Part shown: positions 1-7,178 of the stretch, one piece after another
How positions within the stretch are numbered: position 1 is the first letter of the stretch
How the letters are laid out: every line of letters begins with the position of its first letter
Assembly (NCBI GenBank): GCA_900546605.1
Contig: URDV01000077.1
Location: forward strand, 1 to 9,334
Length of the DNA: 9,334 bases
From: an uncultured Prevotella sp.
GTDB taxonomy: Bacteria; Bacteroidota; Bacteroidia; Bacteroidales; Bacteroidaceae
Direction of reading: 5' to 3'
The notes under the pieces: generated by a model
The model's input: only the letters and a program-made list of their open reading frames with translations
Told to the model about the DNA's origin: nothing
Databases searched by the model: none
Position numbers and translations under genes: made by a program

Positions 1-56
1 CTTACCTGTTAACCCGTTAACTTGTCAACTTGTTTACTAATTCCGCCAACGCGTAA
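1..56 (+). repeat. Left copy of a perfect 56-bp inverted repeat
   Basis: These 56 bases are the exact reverse complement of 9279-9334, with no mismatch; identity stops at base 57 (A here, T in the other copy). Bases 6-37 are four copies of a degenerate 8-bp unit (ctgttaac, ccgttaac, ttgtcaac, ttgtttac; consensus YYGTYAAC), and bases 1-5 look like the end of a fifth unit, so the repeat may continue to the left of the window. Bases 38-56 (taattccgccaacgcgtaa) are unique-looking sequence and not part of the 8-bp repeat. GTTAAC-rich tandem blocks are, from memory, common between genes in Prevotella and relatives. The inverted pairing is directly seen; any role in inversion or transposition is inference. 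Confidence 0.97.
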
Positions 57-307
57 ATTCATAACTTGAATATACTTATATTGCCCAACTCCGAACGACA
101 CTTATTTTTAGGAACAAAAAGCATTGCATATCAGCAATAAAAGCTAACTTTGCAAATTAAGAAGGTGCTATCCATCAATTTAGATGATAAAAAATATCAT
201 TTCACGTCGAACACCTATATCGGGTGTAGCAGCATTCCTATAAGATGCCTTTTGATGTAAGAGAAAAAGTTTGGCACCCCTAACAATTCATTAGAAAATC
301 ATTGCAC
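57..307. other. Intergenic leader upstream of the TPR gene
   Basis: I find no gene in these 251 bases. They hold one good promoter (124-152) and a leader of about 150 nt before the start codon. The leader can form a small hairpin at 211-227 (acacc / ggtgt, 7-base loop). There is also a short hairpin overlapping the -33 region at 123-138 (attgc / gcaat). No riboswitch class that I recognise is visible, and no clear Shine-Dalgarno sequence precedes the start codon, which is normal in Bacteroidetes. Confidence 0.6.
124..152 (+). promoter_or_regulatory. Bacteroidetes-type promoter of the TPR gene
   Basis: A TTG at 124-126 is followed after 18 bases by TAACTTTG at 145-152. This matches the Bacteroidetes primary sigma factor pattern (TTG-type -33 box, TAnnTTTG -7 box, spacing about 18-20). 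Transcription would start near 159 and give an untranslated leader of about 150 nt. The same -7 box followed by CA recurs before the NADH dehydrogenase gene. Sequence match only; no start site is known. Confidence 0.6.
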
Positions 308-2158
308 ATGTACATTGAATTAGATAGCATTTTCATCTTCATATCATTACTGCTAATAGCACTCACTACGATATTCATCATTCAGTATGGAAACAACTAC
401 AAGTTAACCCATCGTATGCTTCAATTATTTAACAGCAGTATTGAATGGAAGAAAGCACAATCTATATATATAAAAACGCTGCGCAAAGCTCTTGAGCAAC
501 TCAATGTAACCGTTGAAGAACACTACGACGCTGACAGCAACAAATTAGACGGCTTTGAATTTCAATATCAAAATGGCCTCTTTACTATATACCTTCCCCA
601 GCCACAAAACAACAAATGTATACAACTCAACTTTCCTTATATCGATGAGGCACCTCTCGACAATATAAGTAACGTTCGAACTATTTGCAACGAGCTAAAC
701 AATGTAACTCATTACGTTCGTACCATTTATACCTTCGACGACAAAGACAACAAGCTCAACTTTCATGTAACATGCTGTATTCCCCCTACAATGCTTAAGC
801 ATGAATTAGTTGACACGCTACAATTAGCCATGAGCGAATGTTTTGCCGTACGCAACCTTATTCATGACCGATTAAAAACCTATAATAGTGAATCGAATGA
901 GCTGCACGTTTCTGACCTACAATCCAGCTACTTTAACACCTACGAGCAAATAAACTGGGTCAATCAAATAGAGGCGAAACATGACATGGCTGCAGCTAAC
1001 AATGAAGATACCTATACCCTATCAGTTGACCATTGTAAATTGGGGCATTGGTTAAATCACATGCATATACTTCCTACTGGATGCATCTTACAGCACTTAG
1101 TTAGCGAAGGAGATGATGGCTACCATTTTATGACCCAAAATGATGAAGCTATCAACAACTACTCTATGATTGAGCCCATAGTGCATCAACTCAATTTGCC
1201 CGAAGCCCCTAAAGCTCAGTTGGGCTGCATACACCTTACCTATCAACATCAGGGTGAAGAGCAACGCAGCCACCTACTCTCCATTACACTTGAAAACGTG
1301 GGTGTAATGGATGGCACGGTTTTTATAAGATTCAGCTATATGCTACCCGAAAAGTCAACCAATACAAAAGTTCCATTCAGGCAGGATAATGGATATAGCC
1401 AATTGTCTGGCGATAGCTTCATGATAGGCTTTGATTGGAAAGACGGCAAAAGCAAGCAAACCGAGTTTGACTACATGTGGAAGGATGCTCAAGACAAGGC
1501 CAAAGAGGGTAAAACAGATGAATGGACCCCCGAACAACGCATGATATACTTACTCACCAATGCCGAATTAGGTTACGACCTGTATTGGGGAAAGAAATTA
1601 TATCGGCAGAAACGCTTTTATGAGGCCACGCTTCATCTGGGGCGAGCTTTCAATATGCTAAATAATGACTACGAAAAATTAAATAACAACAGCAAAGACA
1701 CCTTTTATGAAATTTGTTTCCTTTTAGGCAATAGCTACATGGAGCTTCATCAATATCAGATGGCGCACTACTACCTAAAAAATTACAAAAATTTCAATCG
1801 CTCTTATTATCTTAAAGCATACATTAACTGCTTAATTGCGCTGAATGATAATAAATGCGGAGAGATTATTTCGAACAACATAACAGCGTTACAGATGCAC
1901 TTGCAAGAAATAATGGATAAAGATAAAGAAGTGCCCGAGAACCTGTTAGACTTGTATAACTTCTTGCGTCGACGCGACATTTACTTCTGCATCCAGAAGC
2001 ACTATCTTAATGATGCCGAAAACAACTGCAAAAGCATGCTCGACGAAGAAGACAACAAAGACTTTGCTATCAACGAGTTAAACTACATTCAGCAATTGCG
2101 TGAGAGCGGCGTTGAAAATTGCGAACGCCCTACTTATGATGATGATTTGCCATTTTAA
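308..2158 (+). CDS. Membrane-anchored TPR-like protein with an SSB-like C-terminal tail
   Basis: The protein has 616 residues and I do not recognise its family. Residues 8-25 form one hydrophobic helix. Acidic residues precede it and K/R/H residues follow, so the long C-terminal part is probably cytoplasmic. Residues about 30-400 are a mixed alpha/beta region without a motif I can name. Residues about 415-510 look like TPR-type helical hairpins (a Y-x-x-K-x-Y-x-x-A-x-x-x-L-x-x-A pattern near 428-448, then a L-G-N-S-Y-M-E-L-x-x-Y helix near 472-482), followed by more helices. The extreme C-terminus is TYDDDLPF, which closely resembles the partner-binding tail of single-stranded DNA-binding protein (DDDIPF in E. 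coli). ATG 308 is preferred over the in-frame TTG at 302. Its own promoter lies at 124-152 and it is separated from rpe by 260 bp, so it is probably monocistronic. Scaffold or adaptor role is inference; the enzymatic function, if any, is unknown. Confidence 0.85.
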   Translation: MYIELDSIFIFISLLLIALTTIFIIQYGNNYKLTHRMLQLFNSSIEWKKAQSIYIKTLRKALEQLNVTVEEHYDADSNKLDGFEFQYQNGLFTIYLPQPQNNKCIQLNFPYIDEAPLDNISNVRTICNELNNVTHYVRTIYTFDDKDNKLNFHVTCCIPPTMLKHELVDTLQLAMSECFAVRNLIHDRLKTYNSESNELHVSDLQSSYFNTYEQINWVNQIEAKHDMAAANNEDTYTLSVDHCKLGHWLNHMHILPTGCILQHLVSEGDDGYHFMTQNDEAINNYSMIEPIVHQLNLPEAPKAQLGCIHLTYQHQGEEQRSHLLSITLENVGVMDGTVFIRFSYMLPEKSTNTKVPFRQDNGYSQLSGDSFMIGFDWKDGKSKQTEFDYMWKDAQDKAKEGKTDEWTPEQRMIYLLTNAELGYDLYWGKKLYRQKRFYEATLHLGRAFNMLNNDYEKLNNNSKDTFYEICFLLGNSYMELHQYQMAHYYLKNYKNFNRSYYLKAYINCLIALNDNKCGEIISNNITALQMHLQEIMDKDKEVPENLLDLYNFLRRRDIYFCIQKHYLNDAENNCKSMLDEEDNKDFAINELNYIQQLRESGVENCERPTYDDDLPF

Positions 2159-2252
2159 ATTACATCTTTAGTAAAAATCATGACAGGAGCAGATGTATGG
2201 TATAAAAATAATAGTTCAACACCCTTGCCGTAAAGTATGCACAAGTTCATAC

Positions 2253-2284
2253 GTGTTCTGTTATGCCAAGAGGAACAAGAACAC
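2253..2284 (+). other. Hairpin in the TPR gene-rpe spacer
   Basis: Bases 2253-2262 (gtgttctgtt) can pair with 2274-2284 (aacaagaacac) with one bulged A and an 11-base loop. No run of T follows, so it is not a standard intrinsic terminator. A second small hairpin with gcgct / agcgc arms lies at 2312-2325. The rest of the 260-bp spacer (2159-2418) shows no gene. A poor TAnnTTTG match at 2335-2342 (TACATTTT) has a badly spaced TTG upstream, so the operon promoter is not located with confidence. Confidence 0.35.
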
Positions 2285-2418
2285 CCAATAGCCATTCTCA
2301 TCCCAACAACGCGCTTTTGAGCGCAACCATCAACTACATTTTTAAACAAAACTCAGTTTTAACCCCCAGCTCATTTACTCACCTATGAAAATGGGCACCC
2401 ATTAAATACATTAATATT

Positions 2419-3072
2419 ATGCCTTTAGTTTCTCCTTCATTATTATCAGCCGACTTCGGAAATCTGCAACGAGACCTTGAGATGCTCAACAATAGTGAGT
2501 GCGATTGGTATCACCTTGATGTGATGGATGGCGTGTTTGTGCCCAACATATCATTTGGCTTCCCCGTAATGCAAGCCATGGCTAAACACGCACAAAAGCC
2601 ACTCGATGTGCACTTAATGATAGAACGTCCCGAAAAATTCATTAACGAAGTGAAAGCTTTGGGAGCAAAAGTTATGAACGTGCATTACGAAGCTTGCACA
2701 CACCTACATCGTGTTATACAGCAAATAAAAGCTGAAGGCATGATGGCTGGTGTAACATTAAATCCACACACACCCGTACATCTGCTTGAAGACATTATAA
2801 CCGATGTCGACTTAGTAATGCTCATGTCAGTAAACCCTGGATTTGGAGGACAAAAGTTCATAACACATTCACTTGACAAGACACGTAAATTACGCGAACT
2901 AATTGACCGTACAGGTTCAAAAGCACTTATTGAAATTGATGGTGGCGTAAACCGAGATACAGGGCTACAGTTAGTTAAAGCAGGTGCAGACGTATTAGTT
3001 GCAGGCTCAGCCGTATTTAAGGCAGCCAACCCTGTTGAAGAAGTTCGCATTTTAAAACATTTAGGAGAATAA
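2419..3072 (+). CDS. rpe: Ribulose-phosphate 3-epimerase
   Basis: This enzyme interconverts ribulose 5-phosphate and xylulose 5-phosphate in the cytosol, in the pentose phosphate pathway. The 217 residues match the usual family length and form one TIM barrel. Visible motifs in order are SLLSADF at 7-13, the metal and catalytic HLDVMDG at 32-38 (His32, Asp34), DVHLMIERP at 63-71 (His65), the phosphate-binding VNPGFGGQKF at 138-147, EIDGGV at 172-177 (catalytic Asp174), and AGSAVF at 195-200. All expected metal ligands and catalytic acids are present, so the gene looks intact. It is the first gene of a tight operon: the NrnA-like gene begins only 8 bp after its stop codon. Identification is very secure. 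Confidence 0.97.
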   Translation: MPLVSPSLLSADFGNLQRDLEMLNNSECDWYHLDVMDGVFVPNISFGFPVMQAMAKHAQKPLDVHLMIERPEKFINEVKALGAKVMNVHYEACTHLHRVIQQIKAEGMMAGVTLNPHTPVHLLEDIITDVDLVMLMSVNPGFGGQKFITHSLDKTRKLRELIDRTGSKALIEIDGGVNRDTGLQLVKAGADVLVAGSAVFKAANPVEEVRILKHLGE

Positions 3073-3080
3073 GCAACTGC

Positions 3081-4109
3081 ATGAAACCGCTACTATCTGA
3101 TTCAGAACTATTTACATTGCTGCAAACCATAAAGCAAAGCAAGCGCATTGTTATATGCGCACACCGTGGCCCTGATGGTGACGCAGTAGGTTCGTCGCTT
3201 GGATGGGCTGAATATTTACAGCAATTAGGCAAAAAGGTAACCATATTGTTACCCAACCCCTTTCCTGATTTTTTGCGATGGCTCCCCAATTCGCACCTCA
3301 TACAATTCTATGCTCGCCACGAAACCACAGCTACCCGCATCATCAACGAAGCCGACCTTATATTCTGCCTTGACTTCAATGGCTTAGCCCGACTACAAGA
3401 GATGCAAGGAGTGGTAGAACGCAGCAAAGCCGACAAAGTGATTATAGACCATCATCTTGACCCAGATAAGAGCTTTGCCAAACAAGTCATTTCCTTTCCA
3501 CAACTGTGCTCTACAAGCGAAATTGTGTTTAGACTAATACACCAGTTAGGCGGCTTTGACCACATGACACGCACAGAGGCCACCTGCATTTACACAGGTA
3601 TGATGACCGACACGGGAGGCTTTACCTACAACTCCAACAACCCCGATGTGTACGAAATCATATCCATGTTACTGACCAAGGAGATTGACAAGGATAAAAT
3701 ATATCGCAACGTATTCAACGTTTACTCAGTTGATCGCATGCGACTAACAGGCTACATTCTTTACGAAAAACTAAAGTTCTATGCCAACAATCGAGCATCC
3801 ATTTTCACCATCACCCGTGAAGAGATGAAACGATTCAACTTTATACGTGGCGATGCTGAGGGATTGGTAAATATGCCGTTACAAGTTAAAGGCATGCGAT
3901 TGAGCATATCTCTACGCGAAGACACCGAACGCGATGTCATACGCGTTTCACTCCGTTCGGTAGATGATTTTCCCTGTAATAAAATGGCCGAACAATTCTT
4001 TAACGGAGGAGGCCATCTTAATGCATCAGGAGGCGAACTACCCTTTCCACTTGACGAAGCAATAAAAACAGCAGAAAAGGCCATTGAAGCTTTTGCTAAC
4101 AACCTATAA
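3081..4109 (+). CDS. nrnA: DHH/DHHA1 phosphoesterase, NrnA-like nanoRNase / pAp phosphatase
   Basis: The 342 residues have the two-domain layout of the DHH subfamily that includes NrnA, which degrades 2-5 nt RNA fragments and dephosphorylates 3'-phosphoadenosine 5'-phosphate. In the DHH domain I see AHRGPDGDA at 27-35 (His28, Asp32, Asp34 as Mn ligands), LDFN at 97-100 (Asp98), the signature DHH at 123-125, and MMTDTGGF at 174-181 (Asp177). The C-terminal DHHA1 domain carries the substrate-binding GGGHLNASGG at 309-318. All catalytic motifs are complete. The short length and lack of an OB domain argue against RecJ; c-di-AMP or pApA hydrolysis (a GdpP/DhhP-like activity) is an alternative for this family. 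It lies 8 bp after rpe and 10 bp before the DUF4301 gene, so the three are very probably cotranscribed. Confidence 0.93.
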   Translation: MKPLLSDSELFTLLQTIKQSKRIVICAHRGPDGDAVGSSLGWAEYLQQLGKKVTILLPNPFPDFLRWLPNSHLIQFYARHETTATRIINEADLIFCLDFNGLARLQEMQGVVERSKADKVIIDHHLDPDKSFAKQVISFPQLCSTSEIVFRLIHQLGGFDHMTRTEATCIYTGMMTDTGGFTYNSNNPDVYEIISMLLTKEIDKDKIYRNVFNVYSVDRMRLTGYILYEKLKFYANNRASIFTITREEMKRFNFIRGDAEGLVNMPLQVKGMRLSISLREDTERDVIRVSLRSVDDFPCNKMAEQFFNGGGHLNASGGELPFPLDEAIKTAEKAIEAFANNL

Positions 4110-4119
4110 ACCAACCAAT

Positions 4120-5643
4120 ATGATTACCGATAATGACAAAAAGCTGTTAGCCCAAAAAGGCATCAGCGAAGAAAAGTTGAACCAACAATTGAGCTGCTTT
4201 GCTAAGGGTTTTCCATTTTTAAAACTCGCAGCAGCAGCAAGTGTTGAAAAAGGCATCCTTACACCTACTGAACAAGAGGCGAAAGACTACTTGGCAGCAT
4301 GGGAGACTTACACTGACAATTTGAACCACAAAGTGGTAAAATTCGTACCAGCTTCGGGCGCTGCCAGTAGAATGTTTAAGAACATATTCGCATTCGTGGA
4401 CGCAGACTACACTACGCCCTCAACTGATTTTGAAAAAAAGTTCTTTGACAACATTCATAATGCAGCCTTTTTCAACGACTTAGATGCTGCATGCACCCGC
4501 ATTTATGGCAAAGATATTGACAAACTGATTAGTGCAAACCAGCACAAAGAGGTTGCCAAAGCCTTGTTAAGTGCTGAAGGTATTAACTATGGAGCACTCC
4601 CCAAAGGCTTGCTTAAGTTTCATAAATATGCTGAGGGTAGCCGTACTCCACTTGAAGAGCACTTGGTAGAAGGCGCACTCTATGCACGCCAAAAGAATGG
4701 AAGCGTAAATGTACACTTTACCGTTTCGCCCGAGCACCGTGCACTCTTTGAAAATTTGGTAAAAGAAGTAGTGCCTACTTATGAGAAAAAATTTGGCGTA
4801 AAATATAACGTAAGTTTCTCCGAGCAAAAGCCAAGTACTGACACAGTAGCAGCTAACCCCGACAACACCCCCTTCCGCACCAAGAATGGCAACCTACTGT
4901 TCCGTCCAGGTGGACATGGTGCTCTCATTGAGAATTTAAATGACATTGACGCTGACGTAGTATTCATAAAGAACATAGACAACGTTGTTCCCGATCGTTT
5001 AAAGGACGACACCGCGCGTTACAAAAAGTTGTTAGCAGGCGTACTCGTTCAGCTACAGGCCCAAGCATTTGCCTACCTAAAGAAACTTGACAGCGGTCAG
5101 TATACAATGGACGAACTACGCGGAATGTTGCAGTTTGTACAAAAGAAGCTATTCACAAAGAACCCCGACACCAAAATGCTCGAAGACACAGAGTTAGCCA
5201 TTTATTTGCGCAAAAAGCTAAATCGCCCCATGCGCGTTTGTGGTATGGTACGCAATGTCGGAGAGCCTGGTGGTGGTCCTTTCTTGGCCTACAATCCCGA
5301 TGGTTCCATTTCGCTACAAATACTTGAAAGTTCACAAATCGACATGGAAGACCCCGAAAAGAAAGCAATGTTTGAAAAGGGTACCCACTTTAATCCTGTT
5401 GACTTGGTATGTGCCATTAAGAACTACAAAGGTGAAGCCTTCCACTTGCCCGACTATGTTGACCCGCAAACAGGTTTCATCTCACACAAGAGCAAAGATG
5501 GCAAGGAACTCAAAGCACTTGAACTACCAGGACTTTGGAATGGTGCTATGAGCAATTGGAACACGGTGTTTGTTGAAGTTCCCCTCTCCACCTTCAACCC
5601 AGTGAAAACGGTCAACGACCTATATCGCGAGCAACACCAATAA
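4120..5643 (+). CDS. DUF4301 family protein, putative nucleotidyltransferase-like
   Basis: The 507-residue product resembles the Bacteroidetes family DUF4301, whose function is not known to me. Three conserved-looking segments recall UDP-sugar pyrophosphorylases: PASGAASRMFK near 77-87 (similar to the glycine-rich GxGTRM nucleotide-binding loop), RPGGHGAL near 262-269 (similar to the PPGHGD uridine-binding loop), and FIKNIDN near 282-288 (similar to the metal-binding SNVDN/NSDN strand). A further glycine-rich stretch, GMVRNVGEPGGGPF, is near 377-390. I infer a GT-A-like sugar-nucleotidyltransferase fold; the substrate is unknown. ATG 4120 is chosen over the in-frame TTG at 4084 because the latter lies inside the nrnA gene and adds a residue stretch unlike a conserved N-terminus. 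It is the last gene of the rpe operon. No signal peptide or membrane segment is visible, so it should be cytoplasmic. Confidence 0.88.
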   Translation: MITDNDKKLLAQKGISEEKLNQQLSCFAKGFPFLKLAAAASVEKGILTPTEQEAKDYLAAWETYTDNLNHKVVKFVPASGAASRMFKNIFAFVDADYTTPSTDFEKKFFDNIHNAAFFNDLDAACTRIYGKDIDKLISANQHKEVAKALLSAEGINYGALPKGLLKFHKYAEGSRTPLEEHLVEGALYARQKNGSVNVHFTVSPEHRALFENLVKEVVPTYEKKFGVKYNVSFSEQKPSTDTVAANPDNTPFRTKNGNLLFRPGGHGALIENLNDIDADVVFIKNIDNVVPDRLKDDTARYKKLLAGVLVQLQAQAFAYLKKLDSGQYTMDELRGMLQFVQKKLFTKNPDTKMLEDTELAIYLRKKLNRPMRVCGMVRNVGEPGGGPFLAYNPDGSISLQILESSQIDMEDPEKKAMFEKGTHFNPVDLVCAIKNYKGEAFHLPDYVDPQTGFISHKSKDGKELKALELPGLWNGAMSNWNTVFVEVPLSTFNPVKTVNDLYREQHQ

Positions 5644-5659
5644 CAAGAATGTAACATGT

Positions 5660-5676
5660 GTTAAGTAGGTGTTCAA
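5660..5676 (+). repeat. Left arm of a 17-bp inverted repeat in the DUF4301-CHR spacer
   Basis: The sequence gttaagtaggtgttcaa is the reverse complement of 5851-5867 with one mismatch. The core GTTAAGTAGGT also occurs twice as a direct repeat at 8826-8836 and 8842-8852, so four copies of one 11-mer sit in the intergenic DNA of this window. The 5644-5897 spacer (254 bp) contains no gene; besides this repeat it shows a small perfect hairpin at 5779-5793 (ctcac / gtgag). Confidence 0.8.
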
Positions 5677-5736
5677 CAATGGTTCATAACATTATGTCCC
5701 TAATTAGCTGATGTGCTTAAATACTGAGTGTTATCG

Positions 5737-5765
5737 TTGGTGATCAAAACATCAGTTTAGTTTTC
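5737..5765 (+). promoter_or_regulatory. Weak candidate promoter for the CHR transporter pair
   Basis: TTG at 5737-5739 is followed after 18 bases by TAGTTTTC at 5758-5765, one base off the TAnnTTTG -7 consensus, with the same spacing as the promoter at 124-152. It would give a leader of about 125 nt that includes the hairpin at 5779-5793 and the inverted-repeat arm at 5851-5867. Low confidence; read-through from the DUF4301 gene is the alternative. Confidence 0.3.
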
Positions 5766-5850
5766 ATTGCCCACGTAGCTCACATTACGTGAGTTAATCC
5801 ACCTAAGTTTCAGAAACAAGCACCACATTGCCCCATCACATCAACTAAAA

Positions 5851-5867
5851 TTGAGCACCTACTTAAC
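5851..5867 (-). repeat. Right arm of the 17-bp inverted repeat
   Basis: The sequence ttgagcacctacttaac on the + strand pairs with 5660-5676 at 16 of 17 positions. The two arms enclose 174 bp with no gene, so a 208-bp element (5660-5867) could be a small intergenic repeat. The right arm ends about 30 bp before the CHR start codon. Confidence 0.8.
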
Positions 5868-5897
5868 CCCTTACGCTTAACCCTTAACACAGAAACA

Positions 5898-6452
5898 TTG
5901 CCACTTAATTTTTTAACACTCTTCATCACTTTTTTACAAGCAGGTGGACTGACAATAGGTGATGGCTACGCTACCATAGCCCCCCTACGAAAAGCCATTG
6001 TTAAAAAAAACGGATGGATGACGGACGATGACTTTTCACGTCACATTGCCATAGTGCAAACCATACCAGGAGTATTCAATGTAAACTTAGCCTCATACCT
6101 TGGTAAGCAGCTGAATGGTTGGATGGGCAGCACAGCATGTTTATTGGGTATGCTATTACCCCCCATGTTAGTGTTCATTCTGTTTGCCACCTTCTACAAC
6201 AGTTTTTGCCAACTTAGCATCATTCAGTCCTTCTTGCGCGGAGCACGCCCTGCAATTGTAGCACTAATAGCGTTACCTTGCATACAAATGTGGCGAAAGT
6301 CAAGCATTTCACTCAGCACCATTTGGATACCCATTGGTGCAGCTATAGCCATAGGTTTGCTGGGCATATCGCCCAGTTACATCATATTAGGTCTCATTGT
6401 GTTAGCCGCACTTTATGCCATTTTCGTACAATCAACTAACGACGTTGAATAA
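5898..6452 (+). CDS. Short CHR (chromate transporter family) membrane protein, first subunit
   Basis: The 184 residues form one CHR domain, half the size of fused ChrA proteins; half-size CHR proteins are normally encoded as adjacent pairs that act together, exporting or exchanging oxyanions such as chromate across the inner membrane. The family pattern is visible: an N-terminal hydrophobic segment, TIGDGYATIAPL at 19-30 (in place of the usual FGGGYAMIPLL), GWMTDDDF at 39-46, QTIPGVFNVNLASYLG at 54-69, LGMLLPP at 83-89, then membrane helices near 82-100, 117-132 and 141-178. No ATG exists in frame anywhere near the domain start; TTG at 5898 places the N-terminus where family members begin and is the best choice. 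The second subunit starts 6 bp downstream. The true substrate could be another anion. Confidence 0.88.
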   Translation: MPLNFLTLFITFLQAGGLTIGDGYATIAPLRKAIVKKNGWMTDDDFSRHIAIVQTIPGVFNVNLASYLGKQLNGWMGSTACLLGMLLPPMLVFILFATFYNSFCQLSIIQSFLRGARPAIVALIALPCIQMWRKSSISLSTIWIPIGAAIAIGLLGISPSYIILGLIVLAALYAIFVQSTNDVE

Positions 6453-6458
6453 TCAGCT

Positions 6459-7031
6459 ATGCTCATATTTTTAGTTTTATTCCTTAGCTTCTTTCAAGTC
6501 AGCTTTTTAGGCATGGGAGGTAATGCTGCAGCGCAAGCGTTACTTGAACACGAGGTGATAACATTGCATCACTGGTTTACCCCCGCACAAATGGCCAATC
6601 TCATGGTATTTTGCCGTATGCTGCCAGGTGGCACTGGCTTAAACACAGCTACCCTTACTGCGGCATTAGCCACCGCAAACAAGTTTGGCTTTTGGGGCAC
6701 AATAGCTGCCAGCATATGTTCTGCCGCAGGACTGATTGTACCCTCCACCTTTTGGACTGCATTCTACACCAAAATTCAAGAGAAACGTAAATATCAAGCA
6801 TTCTTTGAATGCGCCATGGTTGTGCTACGTCCACTCGTTCCAGGGCTCATTGCAGCAGCAGCTATCATTATGATGCGAACTGACAACTTTGGTTCACCCT
6901 CCACCACTCCATGGGACTTTTGGGTAAGCATTTTTTTGTTTTTATCCACACTAATTGGCGTAGGCTATTACCACATCAACGCCCTGTTTATGGTTGTATT
7001 GTGCGGCATAACAGGATGGATTTTGTTATAA
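6459..7031 (+). CDS. Short CHR (chromate transporter family) membrane protein, second subunit
   Basis: This 190-residue protein is the partner of the preceding gene, 6 bp downstream of it and surely in the same transcript. It carries the same CHR domain pattern: an N-terminal hydrophobic segment, FLGMGGNAAAQALLEHEV at 16-33 (occupying the position of FGGGYAMIPLLEREV), WFTPAQ at 39-44, CRMLPGGTGLNTAT at 52-65 (the PGP-x-x-x-N-x-A motif as PGGTGLNTA), FGFWGTI at 76-82, GLIVPS at 91-96 and a C-terminal hydrophobic pair of helices near 155-170 and 173-190. The two subunits have only distant similarity to each other, as expected for the N- and C-type halves, which are thought to insert with opposite topology. 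Start ATG 6459 is clear. Membrane location is certain in kind; substrate is not. Confidence 0.88.
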   Translation: MLIFLVLFLSFFQVSFLGMGGNAAAQALLEHEVITLHHWFTPAQMANLMVFCRMLPGGTGLNTATLTAALATANKFGFWGTIAASICSAAGLIVPSTFWTAFYTKIQEKRKYQAFFECAMVVLRPLVPGLIAAAAIIMMRTDNFGSPSTTPWDFWVSIFLFLSTLIGVGYYHINALFMVVLCGITGWILL

Positions 7032-7074
7032 GCAACAACTTTTACCCAATCAAATACTGTCGTTTACACATTGG

Positions 7075-7082
7075 TAACTTTG
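7075..7082 (+). promoter_or_regulatory. Upstream -7-like box before the NADH dehydrogenase gene
   Basis: TAACTTTG followed by CAA matches the Bacteroidetes -7 element exactly. No convincing TTG is found 18-20 bases upstream. A near-copy of this context (attg, one optional g, taactttgcaa) recurs 104 bp downstream at 7179, so there may be two start sites or a duplicated promoter. Confidence 0.35.
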
Positions 7083-7178
7083 CAACATCCATGTAACATC
7101 ATTATAACTATTATTACAAAAAGGCAAACAAAGTAATACTTTTTAAACCAATAATTATGTAAATTGGGTTATTGATTG

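Noticed and set aside
302..307. TTG start at 302 for the TPR protein
   Set aside because: An in-frame ATG is only two codons downstream and is the more usual start.
2155..2349. Reverse-strand 64-codon ORF in the TPR gene-rpe spacer
   Set aside because: It overlaps the end of the TPR gene, its product resembles nothing known, and no promoter points into it; likely a chance ORF.
3081..4109. RecJ single-strand exonuclease
   Set aside because: It shares the DHH and DHHA1 motifs, but 342 residues is far too short for RecJ and the layout fits NrnA.
4084..4119. Upstream TTG start for the DUF4301 gene
   Set aside because: It would overlap the end of nrnA by 26 bases; ATG at 4120 gives a normal 10-bp gap and a typical N-terminus.
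5240..5551. 103-codon + strand ORF inside the DUF4301 gene
   Set aside because: It is in another frame of a convincing conserved gene and is basic, low in structure and without similarity.
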